Of a stretch of 64,000 nucleotides of DNA, positions 17,487-26,824 are shown piece by piece. Below the pieces are notes generated by a model. The model was not told where the DNA came from. It ran no database searches and saw only the letters and a list, made by a program, of their open reading frames with translations. A program made the translations under genes and the position numbers. This DNA is from Erythrobacter mangrovi (GTDB lineage Bacteria; Pseudomonadota; Alphaproteobacteria; Sphingomonadales; Sphingomonadaceae): the NCBI RefSeq assembly GCF_013260645.1, contig NZ_CP053921.1, positions 1,619,763-1,683,762 on the forward strand. Reading direction: 5' to 3'. How positions within the stretch are numbered: the first letter of the stretch is position 1; each line of letters begins with the position of its first letter.

Positions 17487-18472
17487 GCGACGCGCTGCCC
17501 GAAGGCATCCACCAGTTCCTTGGCGACACCGAATGGGAAGGGGCGGAGATCGCCCCGCTGGTCGGCGACGCCTCTTTCCGCCGCTATTTCCGCCTGCGCA
17601 TGGGCGGACGCAGCGCCATGCTGATGCATGCCCCGCCACCGCATGAGGATCCGCGCCCGTTCCTGCACGTGGCGCACTGGCTGGAGGCCAATGGCCTGCG
17701 CGCGCCCCATATCCTTGCCGAGGATGCCAGCGAGGGCTGGGTGCTGACCGAGGATTTCGGCGACCAGCGCATGCGCGAGTGGATCGACGAGCATCCTGAA
17801 GACGAGCGCCACATCTATGCCCAAGCGATCGACGCGATGGTGCAGCTCCATCGCCTGCCGCCGGGACCGTTCCTGCCTTATGACATGGCGGTCTATCGCC
17901 GTGAGGTCGACCTGTTCACCGAATGGTACTGCCCTGCCGTCGGACTCGACGTCGACGTGAGGGGCTGGACCGAAGCCTGGGAAGAGGCGCTGGAACCGCT
18001 GCTGTGGCGGCAGGACCCGGGTGTCACCGTGCTGCGCGACTACCATGCAGAGAACATCATGCTGCTCGAACCCGGCAGGCTGGCCGGGGCGCAGGGCCTG
18101 ATCGATTTCCAGGACGCGCTGGTCGGCCACCCTGCCTATGACCTGGTAAGCCTGTTGCAGGACGCGCGACGCGACGTGTCCGAGGAACTCGAGCATGAGA
18201 TGCTCGGCCGCTATCGTGCCGCCGCGCAGCCCGACGAGCATTTCGAGGCCGACTATGCCCGGCTTGGGGCGCAGCGGAACACCAAGATCGTCGGCATCTT
18301 CACGCGCCTGTGGAAGCGTGACGGCAAGTCGCGCTATCTGGGCATGATCCCGCGCGTGTGGGCGGCCATGGAACGCGATCTCGCGCATGAGGCGATGGCA
18401 CCCGTCGCCCGTTGGTTCGAATCGAACGTCCCGCAGGCCCTGCGTGACGAATTGGGCGGGACGATCGCGTGA
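17483..18472 (+). CDS. amgK: N-acetylmuramate/N-acetylglucosamine anomeric kinase AmgK
   Basis: A 329-aa aminoglycoside-phosphotransferase fold kinase: N-lobe VGDASFRRYFRL, catalytic loop LRDYHAENIMLL, metal site GLIDFQDALVGHPAYDLVSL. With MurU next door, the expected role is phosphorylating MurNAc at C1 in the peptidoglycan-recycling shortcut that bypasses MurA, and hence fosfomycin. Product assigned from fold plus the strict amgK-murU adjacency known in Pseudomonas putida and Caulobacter. Overlaps both neighbours by 4 bp. Confidence 0.88.
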   Translation: MSDALPEGIHQFLGDTEWEGAEIAPLVGDASFRRYFRLRMGGRSAMLMHAPPPHEDPRPFLHVAHWLEANGLRAPHILAEDASEGWVLTEDFGDQRMREWIDEHPEDERHIYAQAIDAMVQLHRLPPGPFLPYDMAVYRREVDLFTEWYCPAVGLDVDVRGWTEAWEEALEPLLWRQDPGVTVLRDYHAENIMLLEPGRLAGAQGLIDFQDALVGHPAYDLVSLLQDARRDVSEELEHEMLGRYRAAAQPDEHFEADYARLGAQRNTKIVGIFTRLWKRDGKSRYLGMIPRVWAAMERDLAHEAMAPVARWFESNVPQALRDELGGTIA

Positions 18473-19191
18473 GCACCCTCGTCAGCGATACGGCCATGCT
18501 GATGGCTGCGGGACTGGGCAAGCGCATGCGCCCGCTCACTGCCGCGACGCCCAAGCCGCTGGTGCGGGTGGGGGGCAAGCCGCTGATCGACCGGGCGCTC
18601 GACCGGCTCGAAGATGCGGGGGTCGAGAAGGCGGTGGTCAATGTCCACTATCTCGCCGATTCGATCGAAGCTCACACCAAGGCGCGCAAACTGCCCGCGG
18701 TGACCATCTCGGACGAGCGTGAGCAGCTGCTCGAAACGGGAGGCGGCATGGTCAAGGCGCAGGGCGCGGGCCTGTTGCCCGACCCCTTCTTTGCCTGCAA
18801 CGCCGACAGCATCTGGCTCGACGGGCCGCGCAACGCCTTTGTCGACCTGTCTGCCCGATGGGACCCGGACGCGATGGACGCGTTGCTGTTGGTGGTCAGC
18901 CACGCACGCGCCTTCAATTTCGACGGGACGGGCGATTTCTACATGGATCCGGCCGGGCGATTGAGCCGCAAGGTGCCGGGCCGCATCGCGCCTTTCATCT
19001 ACACCGGCATCCAGATCGCATCGCATCGCCTGCTGCGCGATGCGCCGCAGGGTGCCTTTTCCACCAATATGCTGTGGGATCGCGCGATCGCGGAAGGGCG
19101 GCTGTTCGGGCTCGCCTTCACCGGACTGTGGTACGAAGTCGGCACGCCGGCGGATATCGCACCGACCGAGGAGGCGCTGAGGGGTGGCTGA
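18469..19191 (+). CDS. murU: N-acetylmuramate alpha-1-phosphate uridylyltransferase MurU
   Basis: A 240-aa nucleotidyltransferase: LMAAGLGKRMRPLTAATPKPL signature (about residues 11-31), followed by GGKPLIDRALDRL, LLETGGGMVKAQ and NADSIWLDGP. It makes UDP-MurNAc from MurNAc-1-P, completing the AmgK branch of cell-wall recycling. GTG start inside the amgK stop (GTGA); 8-bp overlap with addB. Confidence 0.9.
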   Translation: MSTLVSDTAMLMAAGLGKRMRPLTAATPKPLVRVGGKPLIDRALDRLEDAGVEKAVVNVHYLADSIEAHTKARKLPAVTISDEREQLLETGGGMVKAQGAGLLPDPFFACNADSIWLDGPRNAFVDLSARWDPDAMDALLLVVSHARAFNFDGTGDFYMDPAGRLSRKVPGRIAPFIYTGIQIASHRLLRDAPQGAFSTNMLWDRAIAEGRLFGLAFTGLWYEVGTPADIAPTEEALRGG

Positions 19192-22183
19192 CCGCCCGGG
19201 ACCGAAGATCTACTCGATCGCCGCGCACAGGGGATTTGCCGATGCGCTGGTTGCCGGTCTGGTGCCCCGCTATGCCGAGCAGGAGTTCGGGCTCGCGCGA
19301 CTGACGCTGCTGTTGCCGAGCAGCCGCGCAAGGCGAACCATATCCGAAGCCTTCATCCGGCATGCGGGCGAAAGCGGCACGCAAGGCCTGCTGATGCCGC
19401 GCATGGCGGTGATCGGCGATCTCGATCTCGACGAAACGCTGGGGCCGCTGCTCGATCCGTTGGGCGCGGCGGACATACCACCGGCGATCGATCCCCAGCG
19501 ACGGCTTTTCGCATTGGCGCAGCTGATCGGCGAGAGCATGGACGATCCCCCCGGCGGAGCGACCTTGCTGCGCCTGGCGCGGGAAACTGCCGCCACGATG
19601 GATCGCCTGTTGGTCGAAGGGATCGGTCCGGAGGAATTGCGATCCGATCGCGTGCTCGACCTGTTCGATGACCGGCTTTCCGGCCATTGGCAGAAGAGCC
19701 TGCACCTGTTCGCGACGGTCCAGGCCAAGTGGCTGGCGAGACTCGAGGAATGGGGTGCCGTCGATGCGGCCGCGCGCCGCAATCGGTTATTCGATCACGC
19801 GGCGGCACAGTGGAAACTTGCCCCGTCAGCAACGCCGATCATCGCAGCGGGCGTAACCAGCGCCGCACCCTCGCTGGCCAGGCTGCTGCGGGTGGTCGCA
19901 GACCTGCCGCAGGGCGCAGTGATCCTGCCCGATTTCGACCTGACCATGCCCGAGACCGTGTGGGATGAACTTGGCCGTGCGGGTGCCGCTCCCGAGCCCG
20001 GCGACACTCCGTTCGCGAGGGATGATGCGGTGACCCACCCGCAATATCACCTCAAGCTGCTGCTCAACCGCATGGCTGTGCGACGCGAGGAGGTGCAGCC
20101 GTGGCACCGGCGCGGCATGGCCGCTTCCGAGCCCGAGCGCAGCCATGCGATCGGGTCGCTGTTCCTGCCACCTGAAGCGAGCAAGAGTTGGGTCGACCTG
20201 CCGGCAGAGAAGCGCCGCCTGTCTGGGGTGCGCGTGATGACCACCGCCAACCCCGAGGAGGAAGCGCAGGCGATCGCGCTGCTGGTGCGCGAAGCCGTCG
20301 AGGAACCAGAGAAACGGGTTGCGGTCATCACCCCCGACCGAGGCCTGGCGCGGCGCGTGGTCCATCACCTCGCGCGCTGGAATATCGTCGCGGACGATTC
20401 GGCCGGACGCCCCTTGTCGCAGACCGCCGCGGGGCGGCTGCTCCTGCTGCTGGCCGAGGTCATCGCGGACGATGCTGCGCCGGTGCCGTTGATGGCGCTG
20501 CTTGGCCATCCGCTGGTCGATGCCGGGATGGAGCGCGGAACATGGCTGCGCCAATTGCGCCGGGTTGAGCGGGAACTGCGCGGACCGCGCAAGGCCGGCG
20601 GGCTCAAGCCGCTGGCGGAAATCGCCGCGAAGCTTTCGCACCGAGACCCGCGCCTTGGCGAGTGGTTCGCACTGGTCGAGGGCGTGCTCGCACCCTTGCT
20701 GGCGATGGAAGAGGAAGTGGCGCTCGCCGACCTGTTCGATGCGCTGGCTGCGGCGGGCGAGGCGCTGTGCGGCGAAAAGCTGTGGGCGCGCGAAGATGGG
20801 CGCGCACTGGCGGGGTTCGTTGAAGAGCTGCGCCCGCAGGCTCGCGCCGCAGAATTCCGGATCAAGCGGGGCGAAGGGGCGGTCGTCCTGCGCGATGCGA
20901 TGGAGCAGCTTGCGGTGCGTCCACCTTATGGCGGACATGCACGGGTGCAGGTGCTCGGCCTGCTCGAAAGCCGCATGAACCGCGCCGACCTAGTGATCTG
21001 CGCCAACCTCAATGAGGGCAGCTGGCCTGCCCGGGGAAGCGTCGATGCCCTGTTGGCCCCGGCAGTACTGCGCGCACTGGGCGTGCCGGGCGCGGATTTC
21101 CGGATAGGATTGTCGGCGCATGATTTGGCCGGTGCGCTCGGCGCGCCCGAAGTGGTGCTGAGCCGTGCCGAGCGCGATGAGGGTGGCCCGGCGATCCCCT
21201 CGCGCTTCCTGCTGCGCGTCGAAGCGTTGCTGGGAGAACTGCTCGACCGGCACCGCGAGACGCGCGCCGTGGAGTTAGCCCGCGCCATGGTTCGCGCCGA
21301 GCGCGCACCGCCACATCCGCGCCCGAAGCCGGTTCCGTCTCCCGAACAGCGCGATGTCGACATCTCCGCCACTGCGCTCGACCGGCTCCTGGGCGATCCG
21401 TACCAGTTCTACGCCAACAAGATCATGCAGTTGCGCGATCTCGAGCCGCTCGATGCCGATCCATCGCCACAGTGGCAGGGCAATGTCGCGCACGAGATAC
21501 TCCAGCACTGGCACCTCGCCCGGAAGACCGATCCAAAGGCCCCGTTGGCGCCAATCATGGAGATGGTGCTCGACGAGGCTAATGCCGATGCACTGACGCG
21601 CGGGCTGTGGCAGCCGCGACTTGAAGCGGCGCTGCGGTGGATCCAGGATCAGGTCGAAAGCTATGAGGATCGCGAAGTCGTGGCGGTCGAAAAGGAAGGC
21701 GCCATGACCTTCGAGGGCGTCCACGTGCACGGCCGCGCGGACCGGATCGATCGCCTACCGGACGGGACTCTGGCCATCATCGATTACAAGACCGGCAAGC
21801 CCCCCAGCGCGGCGATGGTCGAACAGGGCTATGCGCTGCAACTCGGCATTCTTGGCCTCATTGCCGAGCATCATGGTTTCGGTGGGCTCGCCGGTGAGCC
21901 GGGAGGCTACGAATACTGGTCTCTCGGTCGTGCGGACAATCAATACGGCTTCGGCTATGTCGATGTGCCGCTCAAGGTCGGGCGAAAGACCAGCGGCGTC
22001 CTGCCGGAGGATTTCCTCCCGCATACTGCCGACAAGCTGTCCAGCGCGATTGCGCGCTTCGTCAAGGGTAGCGACCCTTTCACTGCGCGCGAGAACCCGG
22101 ATTATCCGGCTTACGACACTTACGACCAATTGATGCGGCTCGACGAGTGGATCGCTTCGCAGGATGGGGAGGATGCGGCATGA
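19184..22183 (+). CDS. addB: double-strand break repair protein AddB
   Basis: A 999-aa subunit of the AddAB helicase-nuclease (alphaproteobacterial form). The N-terminal two-thirds resemble an inactivated UvrD-like helicase, with LLLPSSRARRTISEAFIR near residue 40. The C-terminus holds a PD-(D/E)XK nuclease (EILQHWH, then GRADRIDRLPDGTLAIIDYKTG, about 850-895). With AddA it resects double-strand ends for RecA. GTG start; followed by addA with ATGA overlap. The long size and order addB-addA are usual for the class. Confidence 0.95.
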   Translation: MADRPGPKIYSIAAHRGFADALVAGLVPRYAEQEFGLARLTLLLPSSRARRTISEAFIRHAGESGTQGLLMPRMAVIGDLDLDETLGPLLDPLGAADIPPAIDPQRRLFALAQLIGESMDDPPGGATLLRLARETAATMDRLLVEGIGPEELRSDRVLDLFDDRLSGHWQKSLHLFATVQAKWLARLEEWGAVDAAARRNRLFDHAAAQWKLAPSATPIIAAGVTSAAPSLARLLRVVADLPQGAVILPDFDLTMPETVWDELGRAGAAPEPGDTPFARDDAVTHPQYHLKLLLNRMAVRREEVQPWHRRGMAASEPERSHAIGSLFLPPEASKSWVDLPAEKRRLSGVRVMTTANPEEEAQAIALLVREAVEEPEKRVAVITPDRGLARRVVHHLARWNIVADDSAGRPLSQTAAGRLLLLLAEVIADDAAPVPLMALLGHPLVDAGMERGTWLRQLRRVERELRGPRKAGGLKPLAEIAAKLSHRDPRLGEWFALVEGVLAPLLAMEEEVALADLFDALAAAGEALCGEKLWAREDGRALAGFVEELRPQARAAEFRIKRGEGAVVLRDAMEQLAVRPPYGGHARVQVLGLLESRMNRADLVICANLNEGSWPARGSVDALLAPAVLRALGVPGADFRIGLSAHDLAGALGAPEVVLSRAERDEGGPAIPSRFLLRVEALLGELLDRHRETRAVELARAMVRAERAPPHPRPKPVPSPEQRDVDISATALDRLLGDPYQFYANKIMQLRDLEPLDADPSPQWQGNVAHEILQHWHLARKTDPKAPLAPIMEMVLDEANADALTRGLWQPRLEAALRWIQDQVESYEDREVVAVEKEGAMTFEGVHVHGRADRIDRLPDGTLAIIDYKTGKPPSAAMVEQGYALQLGILGLIAEHHGFGGLAGEPGGYEYWSLGRADNQYGFGYVDVPLKVGRKTSGVLPEDFLPHTADKLSSAIARFVKGSDPFTARENPDYPAYDTYDQLMRLDEWIASQDGEDAA

Positions 22184-25100
22184 GCGGCACCGTCTATCCG
22201 CTCAAGGACAAGCAGGCGCTGGCGGTCGACCCGCTCGACAGCGTGTGGCTTTCCGCCAGTGCAGGGACGGGCAAGACACAGGTCCTTTCTGCCCGGGTGC
22301 TGCGGCTCCTGCTCGAACCTGGAACCGACCCTTCGCAGATATTGTGCCTGACCTTCACCAAGGCCGGCGCTGCGGAAATGGCGGTGCGCGTCAACACCGT
22401 GCTCGCGCGCTGGGTGCGGATGGAAAAGACCCAGTTGGCGAAGGAACTCGACCACCTTGGCGCGCCGATCGATCCTGAGACGCAATCGCGCGCGCGGGCT
22501 CTCTTTGCACGGGTGCTCGACTGTCCCGGGGGCGGGCTGCGCATCGATACGATCCACGCCTTTGCGCAATATTTGCTCGCCGCTTTTCCGAACGAGGCGG
22601 GCTTGCTGCCCGGCAGCCGTCCGATGGAGGATCGTGAGCGCGACCTGTTGAGCCGCCAGGTACTCGCCGAATTGCTCGAAACCGGTCACCCGAATGTGCT
22701 CGGTGCGGTGGCCGAGATGAGCCGCCGCAAGGGCCCCGACGCGGTGCGCGGCTGGCTGATGCGCTGCGCGAAGCAAATGGACCTGTGGGAAGGCGCGGGA
22801 AGCTGGCAACCGCCGATGGTGGCGAGGGTGCATCAACTCCTCGGTATTCCTGCCGATGCGAACGAAGCCTGGGTCGCAGATGCATGCTCAGATGCGAACT
22901 TTCCGGTCCGTATTCTCCAGGCCTGCCAGTCGGCTTGCCGCGATTGGTCGGCGGCAACGGGGCAGAAGGCGGCGGATTTCATCGCGAGCTGGTTGACTGA
23001 AGATAGCACCCAGCGCTTGGCTACGCTCGACGGCTTTCTCGAAACGCTGCTCAAGAAGGATGGGGCCCCGCGCAAGATGGCGGGCGCGGAGAGAGCTGAT
23101 CCGGGTTTCGCAGCCAATCAGGAGGCGATTGGCGAAGCGGTCGCTGCGGTCGGCGAACGCGGGGCCTTGCTCGATTTGGCGGGTTTCCTCGCGCCGCAGC
23201 TCGAAGCCGGGCGGGCCTTTGCGCTCAAGTGGCAGGAGGCCAAGGAACGCGAGGGACTGGTCGACTTCGACGATCTGATTGCCCGAGCGGCAGAGCTGCT
23301 TTCCGACAACGCGATGTCCGACTGGATCCGCTACAAGCTCGATCGGAGCTTCGACCATATTCTGGTCGACGAGGCGCAGGACACCAACGCTTCGCAATGG
23401 GCGATCGTCAAGGCGCTGACCGACGAGTTCTTTGCGGATGAGGGCGCACAGGGCGATCGGATCCGCACGATCTTTGCAGTCGGGGACTACAAGCAGGCAA
23501 TCTTCGGCTTCCAGGGCACCAGCCCCGAAAATTTCCGCGAGGCGCGCGATTATTTCCGCGAACGAATGGAGGCCAATGCCGAGGCAATGGCGGAACTGCG
23601 CGGCGCACCCAAGATCCGGCGGCTCGAGGAATACGACCTCCGGCGCAGCTACCGCACGAACCAGACGGTGCTGTCCTTTGTCGACCGCGCGATCGATGCG
23701 ATCGGCTTCGATGGCCTCGGCCTCGACGAACGTGACGAGCAGCACATCGGCAGCGACGAACCCGGCCAGGTGGTGCTGTGGAACACGATTCATGCCGACA
23801 GCGGGCTGGAGGATGGCGAGGCGGATGAAAGCTGGCTCGGTAAGCACGACCGCAAGCTGGCCGACAAGCTGGCGCTGCAGATCAAGCAATGGCTCGATCC
23901 GGAAGGACCGGGCTTCACGCTGGTTCGGGGCAAGCGGCGCCGCGCCGGGGCGGGCGATATCATGGTGCTGGTGCAAAAGCGCCGCGATCTTGCTTCGCTG
24001 ATTGTCGCCCGGCTTTATCGCCATGGCGTTCCAGTGGCGGGCGTCGACCGCCTCCGGTTGGGCAATCCGCTGGCGGTCAAGGACCTGCTGGCCGCGCTGC
24101 GCTTCGCCGCCCAACCGCTCGATGATCTGACGGTCGCCAGCTTGTTGGTTTCACCATTGATCGGGTGGAGCCAGGACGACTTGCTCAAATACGGTTACCG
24201 CCCGCGCAAAGAACCTCTGTGGGAGCATCTGCGCCAATCCACGGACGACTTCGCGCACCGCACGGTCGATCTCCTGCGTGAGATTCTGCGCAGGGCCGAC
24301 TTCGACAGCCCGCAGCAACTGCTCCATTGGATCCTCGTCGGACCGATGGACGGGAGACGCAAGCTGGTCGCGCGATTGGGGCGCGAGGCGAACGATCCAA
24401 TCGACGAATTGCTGAACGCCGCCAACGCCTTCGCCAGCGCGCATACCGCCAGCCTGCAAGGCTTCATTCGCTGGTTCGATGCGGGCGACGGGGAGCTGAA
24501 GCGAGAGGCGGGCGAAAGCGACAACCAGGTTCGGGTCATGACCGTTCATGGCTCCAAGGGGTTGGAAGCGCCGATTGTAATCCTCGCCGATGCGGCGATC
24601 CGGCCCGATCCTTCGGGCGACCTCGCTCTCGAAGAACGTCCGCTCGGCATGGGCAGGTCCTGCGAAGTCCCCCTGCCGGCGCTGACCAAGGATGAAAAGG
24701 TCGGGCCCATCCGGCTCGTCGACGAACGCCAGTCCGCCCGTGCGATGCAGGAACATTGGCGGTTGCTCTACGTCGCCATGACGCGCGCGCAGGAAGCGCT
24801 GTTCATCGGCGGTTCGCTCGGCCCGCGCGACGTCCGGAACGGACCGCACGCGGATAGCTGGTACGCCCGCCTGCGGGCCTTGTTCGATCCGGGCGAGGGG
24901 CTGGCGGACCCACTGTGGGGTGCGCGCTGGGAGATCGGCGAACGGGCGCCAACGGTTCCGGCAAGCCCGCTTGCCGCGGCTGAGGAAGTCCCAGCCTTGC
25001 CTGCGTGGGCCATAGAGCCGGTTGGGCCAGAACCACGGCCACCGCGTCCTCTTTCTCCTTCGGGATTGGGTGAGATCGAAGGCAGCGATCCTCCCTTGCC

Positions 25101-25656
25101 GCCCGGGCAAGTAAGCGAGGCGGCACGCCGGGGCACCTTGATCCACGCGCTGCTTGAGCGATTGCCGCAGGTTCCCGTCGATAATCGGGAAGGGTTGGCG
25201 CGGGTGTGGCTGGCAAGGCAGGCTCCCGAACTCGACGAGCCGACCCGCGATGAAATGCTGGCTCGGTCGCTGGCGGTTCTCGGCGATCCCGATTTTGCCG
25301 CGATCTTCGGACCGGATGCGCTCGCAGAGGTTCCACTTGCCGCTGCGGTCGACGGACAGGTCGTATTGGGAACAGCCGATCGCCTTCTGGTGACACCCGA
25401 GAAGATTACCGTGGTCGATTTCAAGACCGCGCGCCGCCCTCCGAACGATCTGGCCGGTGTGCCGGACAGCACGCTGCGTCAGATGGCCGCCTATGTTGCT
25501 GCCCTCGAGAAGATCTATCCTGGGCGGGCAGTAGAAGCGGCCGTACTCTATACCCAGGCCCCGATGCTTATCGCCTTGCCGCCGGTTACACTCGCTGTTT
25601 ACAAGAGTGCGTTTGCGGTCTCGCAGGAAAGCTTTCTCTTACCACCGCTTGAGTAA
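22180..25656 (+). CDS. addA: double-strand break repair helicase AddA
   Basis: A 1158-aa UvrD/Rep-type helicase with a C-terminal nuclease. Walker A SASAGTGKTQVL (25-36), motif II ILVDEAQDTNASQW (about 392-405), motif VI YVAMTRAQEALF (about 865-876) and nuclease core GTADRLLV...VVDFKTARRP near residues 1065-1085. I start at MSGTVYPLKD, which overlaps addB by 4 bp, rather than at the in-frame ATG 11 codons upstream. Last gene of the overlap-coupled block that begins at divL. Confidence 0.96.
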   Translation: MSGTVYPLKDKQALAVDPLDSVWLSASAGTGKTQVLSARVLRLLLEPGTDPSQILCLTFTKAGAAEMAVRVNTVLARWVRMEKTQLAKELDHLGAPIDPETQSRARALFARVLDCPGGGLRIDTIHAFAQYLLAAFPNEAGLLPGSRPMEDRERDLLSRQVLAELLETGHPNVLGAVAEMSRRKGPDAVRGWLMRCAKQMDLWEGAGSWQPPMVARVHQLLGIPADANEAWVADACSDANFPVRILQACQSACRDWSAATGQKAADFIASWLTEDSTQRLATLDGFLETLLKKDGAPRKMAGAERADPGFAANQEAIGEAVAAVGERGALLDLAGFLAPQLEAGRAFALKWQEAKEREGLVDFDDLIARAAELLSDNAMSDWIRYKLDRSFDHILVDEAQDTNASQWAIVKALTDEFFADEGAQGDRIRTIFAVGDYKQAIFGFQGTSPENFREARDYFRERMEANAEAMAELRGAPKIRRLEEYDLRRSYRTNQTVLSFVDRAIDAIGFDGLGLDERDEQHIGSDEPGQVVLWNTIHADSGLEDGEADESWLGKHDRKLADKLALQIKQWLDPEGPGFTLVRGKRRRAGAGDIMVLVQKRRDLASLIVARLYRHGVPVAGVDRLRLGNPLAVKDLLAALRFAAQPLDDLTVASLLVSPLIGWSQDDLLKYGYRPRKEPLWEHLRQSTDDFAHRTVDLLREILRRADFDSPQQLLHWILVGPMDGRRKLVARLGREANDPIDELLNAANAFASAHTASLQGFIRWFDAGDGELKREAGESDNQVRVMTVHGSKGLEAPIVILADAAIRPDPSGDLALEERPLGMGRSCEVPLPALTKDEKVGPIRLVDERQSARAMQEHWRLLYVAMTRAQEALFIGGSLGPRDVRNGPHADSWYARLRALFDPGEGLADPLWGARWEIGERAPTVPASPLAAAEEVPALPAWAIEPVGPEPRPPRPLSPSGLGEIEGSDPPLPPGQVSEAARRGTLIHALLERLPQVPVDNREGLARVWLARQAPELDEPTRDEMLARSLAVLGDPDFAAIFGPDALAEVPLAAAVDGQVVLGTADRLLVTPEKITVVDFKTARRPPNDLAGVPDSTLRQMAAYVAALEKIYPGRAVEAAVLYTQAPMLIALPPVTLAVYKSAFAVSQESFLLPPLE

Positions 25657-25706
25657 TTGTCTGTTTGGCCCACATCGGGTTCAATAGGATTTCAGGAGAT
25701 TCCCCC

Positions 25707-26027
25707 ATGGCAACTACCGCCGTTACCGATGCCAGCTTCAAGGCTGACGTCCTCGATTCAGACAAGCCTGTGCTGGTCGATTTTTGGGCCGATTGGTGTG
25801 GCCCGTGCAAGATGATCGCACCGGCACTCGAAGAACTGTCTGACGAACTGGGTGACAAGGTGACCATTGCGAAGATGGACATCATGGAAAACCCCAGCGT
25901 TCCCGGCGGAATGGGTGTCCAGTCGATTCCCTACCTCGTGCTGTTCAAGAATGGCCAGCCCGCCGCCCACATGCGTGGTGCGGCCCCGAAGGGTCAGCTC
26001 AAGCAGTGGCTTGAGAGCGTCCTTTAG
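25707..26027 (+). CDS. trxA: thioredoxin
   Basis: A 106-aa classical thioredoxin: VDFWADWCGPCKMIAPALEE with redox pair C31/C34, and cis-Pro in VQSIPYLVLF. General protein-disulfide reductant in the cytosol. AGGAG 8 nt before ATG fixes the start against an upstream in-frame ATG. It follows addA as in other alphaproteobacteria, separated by 50 bp, so it may also have its own promoter (TTGTCT-N17-TTCAAT, weak). Its stop overlaps the convergent phosphatase gene by 4 bp. Confidence 0.97.
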   Translation: MATTAVTDASFKADVLDSDKPVLVDFWADWCGPCKMIAPALEELSDELGDKVTIAKMDIMENPSVPGGMGVQSIPYLVLFKNGQPAAHMRGAAPKGQLKQWLESVL

Positions 26028-26824
26028 TCCAGTTTCAAATATAGTGCGGCGAGCTGGTCCCACAGGGCCGGGCTCGCCGCCCCGATAAGCCCGCGTCGCT
26101 CCCACTCGTCGACTCGGTAGGGAGAGCCATCAGGTCTCGCCACCCGGCCTCCGGCTTCTTCCAGCCAAAGCGTACCGGCCGCATGGTCCCAAGCGAGCGT
26201 TCGCTCGAAGAAGGACACATCGTTCTCGCCGAGCCCAAGTCGCGGATACTGCTCCGCAGCGCAGCGTGGCGCATCAACCGTCCGGTAGTGTGGCGCTATA
26301 TGCTCGTGGACCAACTCGCGTCGTCCGGGTTCTAGGAAGATGACCGAGATTGCCGCCACCGGTGGCGTCTCGCCGGTCGTGCGGGCTGTTACCAGATCTC
26401 CGTCGACATAGGCACCGCCGCCCCGATGTGCGCTGCAAAAGCGCCCGGAAACGCAGTCGTATATCCAGCCAGACTGCACGAAGCCCCCGCTGGCTTGGGC
26501 GAGCAGGATCCCGAACGGGGGCTGGCCGTGCGCGAAATTGTGGGTCCCGTCGATTGGGTCGATGATCCAGCAATCGCCGCCAAGATGGTCCAGCACAGCC
26601 TTGTCGGCATGGGCCGCTTCCTCGCCAACGATCGCCAGCGAAGCGTCGATCCGGGCGAGTCCTTCGGCCAGCATCAACTCAGCCTCGCGATCGGCGATGG
26701 TGACGAGATCGTCCTCTGCCTTTTCGATGATCTCGCGGCCCGAGAGATTGCGGAAACGCGGCAGGACGGCCTGTTCGGTCACGCGCTGCATCAACGCATG
26801 CATCGAGCGGTCGAGCGTGTTCAC
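26024..26824 (-). CDS. inositol monophosphatase family protein
   Basis: A 266-aa Mg-dependent phosphatase: metal sites GEEAAHAD, IIDPIDGTHNFAHG and LAWDHAAGTLW. The IMPase fold includes SuhB, CysQ and HisN (histidinol phosphatase); which substrate applies is unclear. HisN-like members in alphaproteobacteria make that a reasonable alternative. GTG start overlaps the argJ stop (GTGA), so it is translationally coupled to argJ. The second IMPase-family gene in this window (see 62127) is the better SuhB candidate. Confidence 0.88.
   Translation of the reverse strand: MNTLDRSMHALMQRVTEQAVLPRFRNLSGREIIEKAEDDLVTIADREAELMLAEGLARIDASLAIVGEEAAHADKAVLDHLGGDCWIIDPIDGTHNFAHGQPPFGILLAQASGGFVQSGWIYDCVSGRFCSAHRGGGAYVDGDLVTARTTGETPPVAAISVIFLEPGRRELVHEHIAPHYRTVDAPRCAAEQYPRLGLGENDVSFFERTLAWDHAAGTLWLEEAGGRVARPDGSPYRVDEWERRGLIGAASPALWDQLAALYLKLD

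Noticed and set aside
17049..25656. Defence island reading of the AddAB-containing block
   Set aside because: AddAB with tsaE, amgK, murU and trxA is a conserved housekeeping order in alphaproteobacteria; no anti-phage effector is present.
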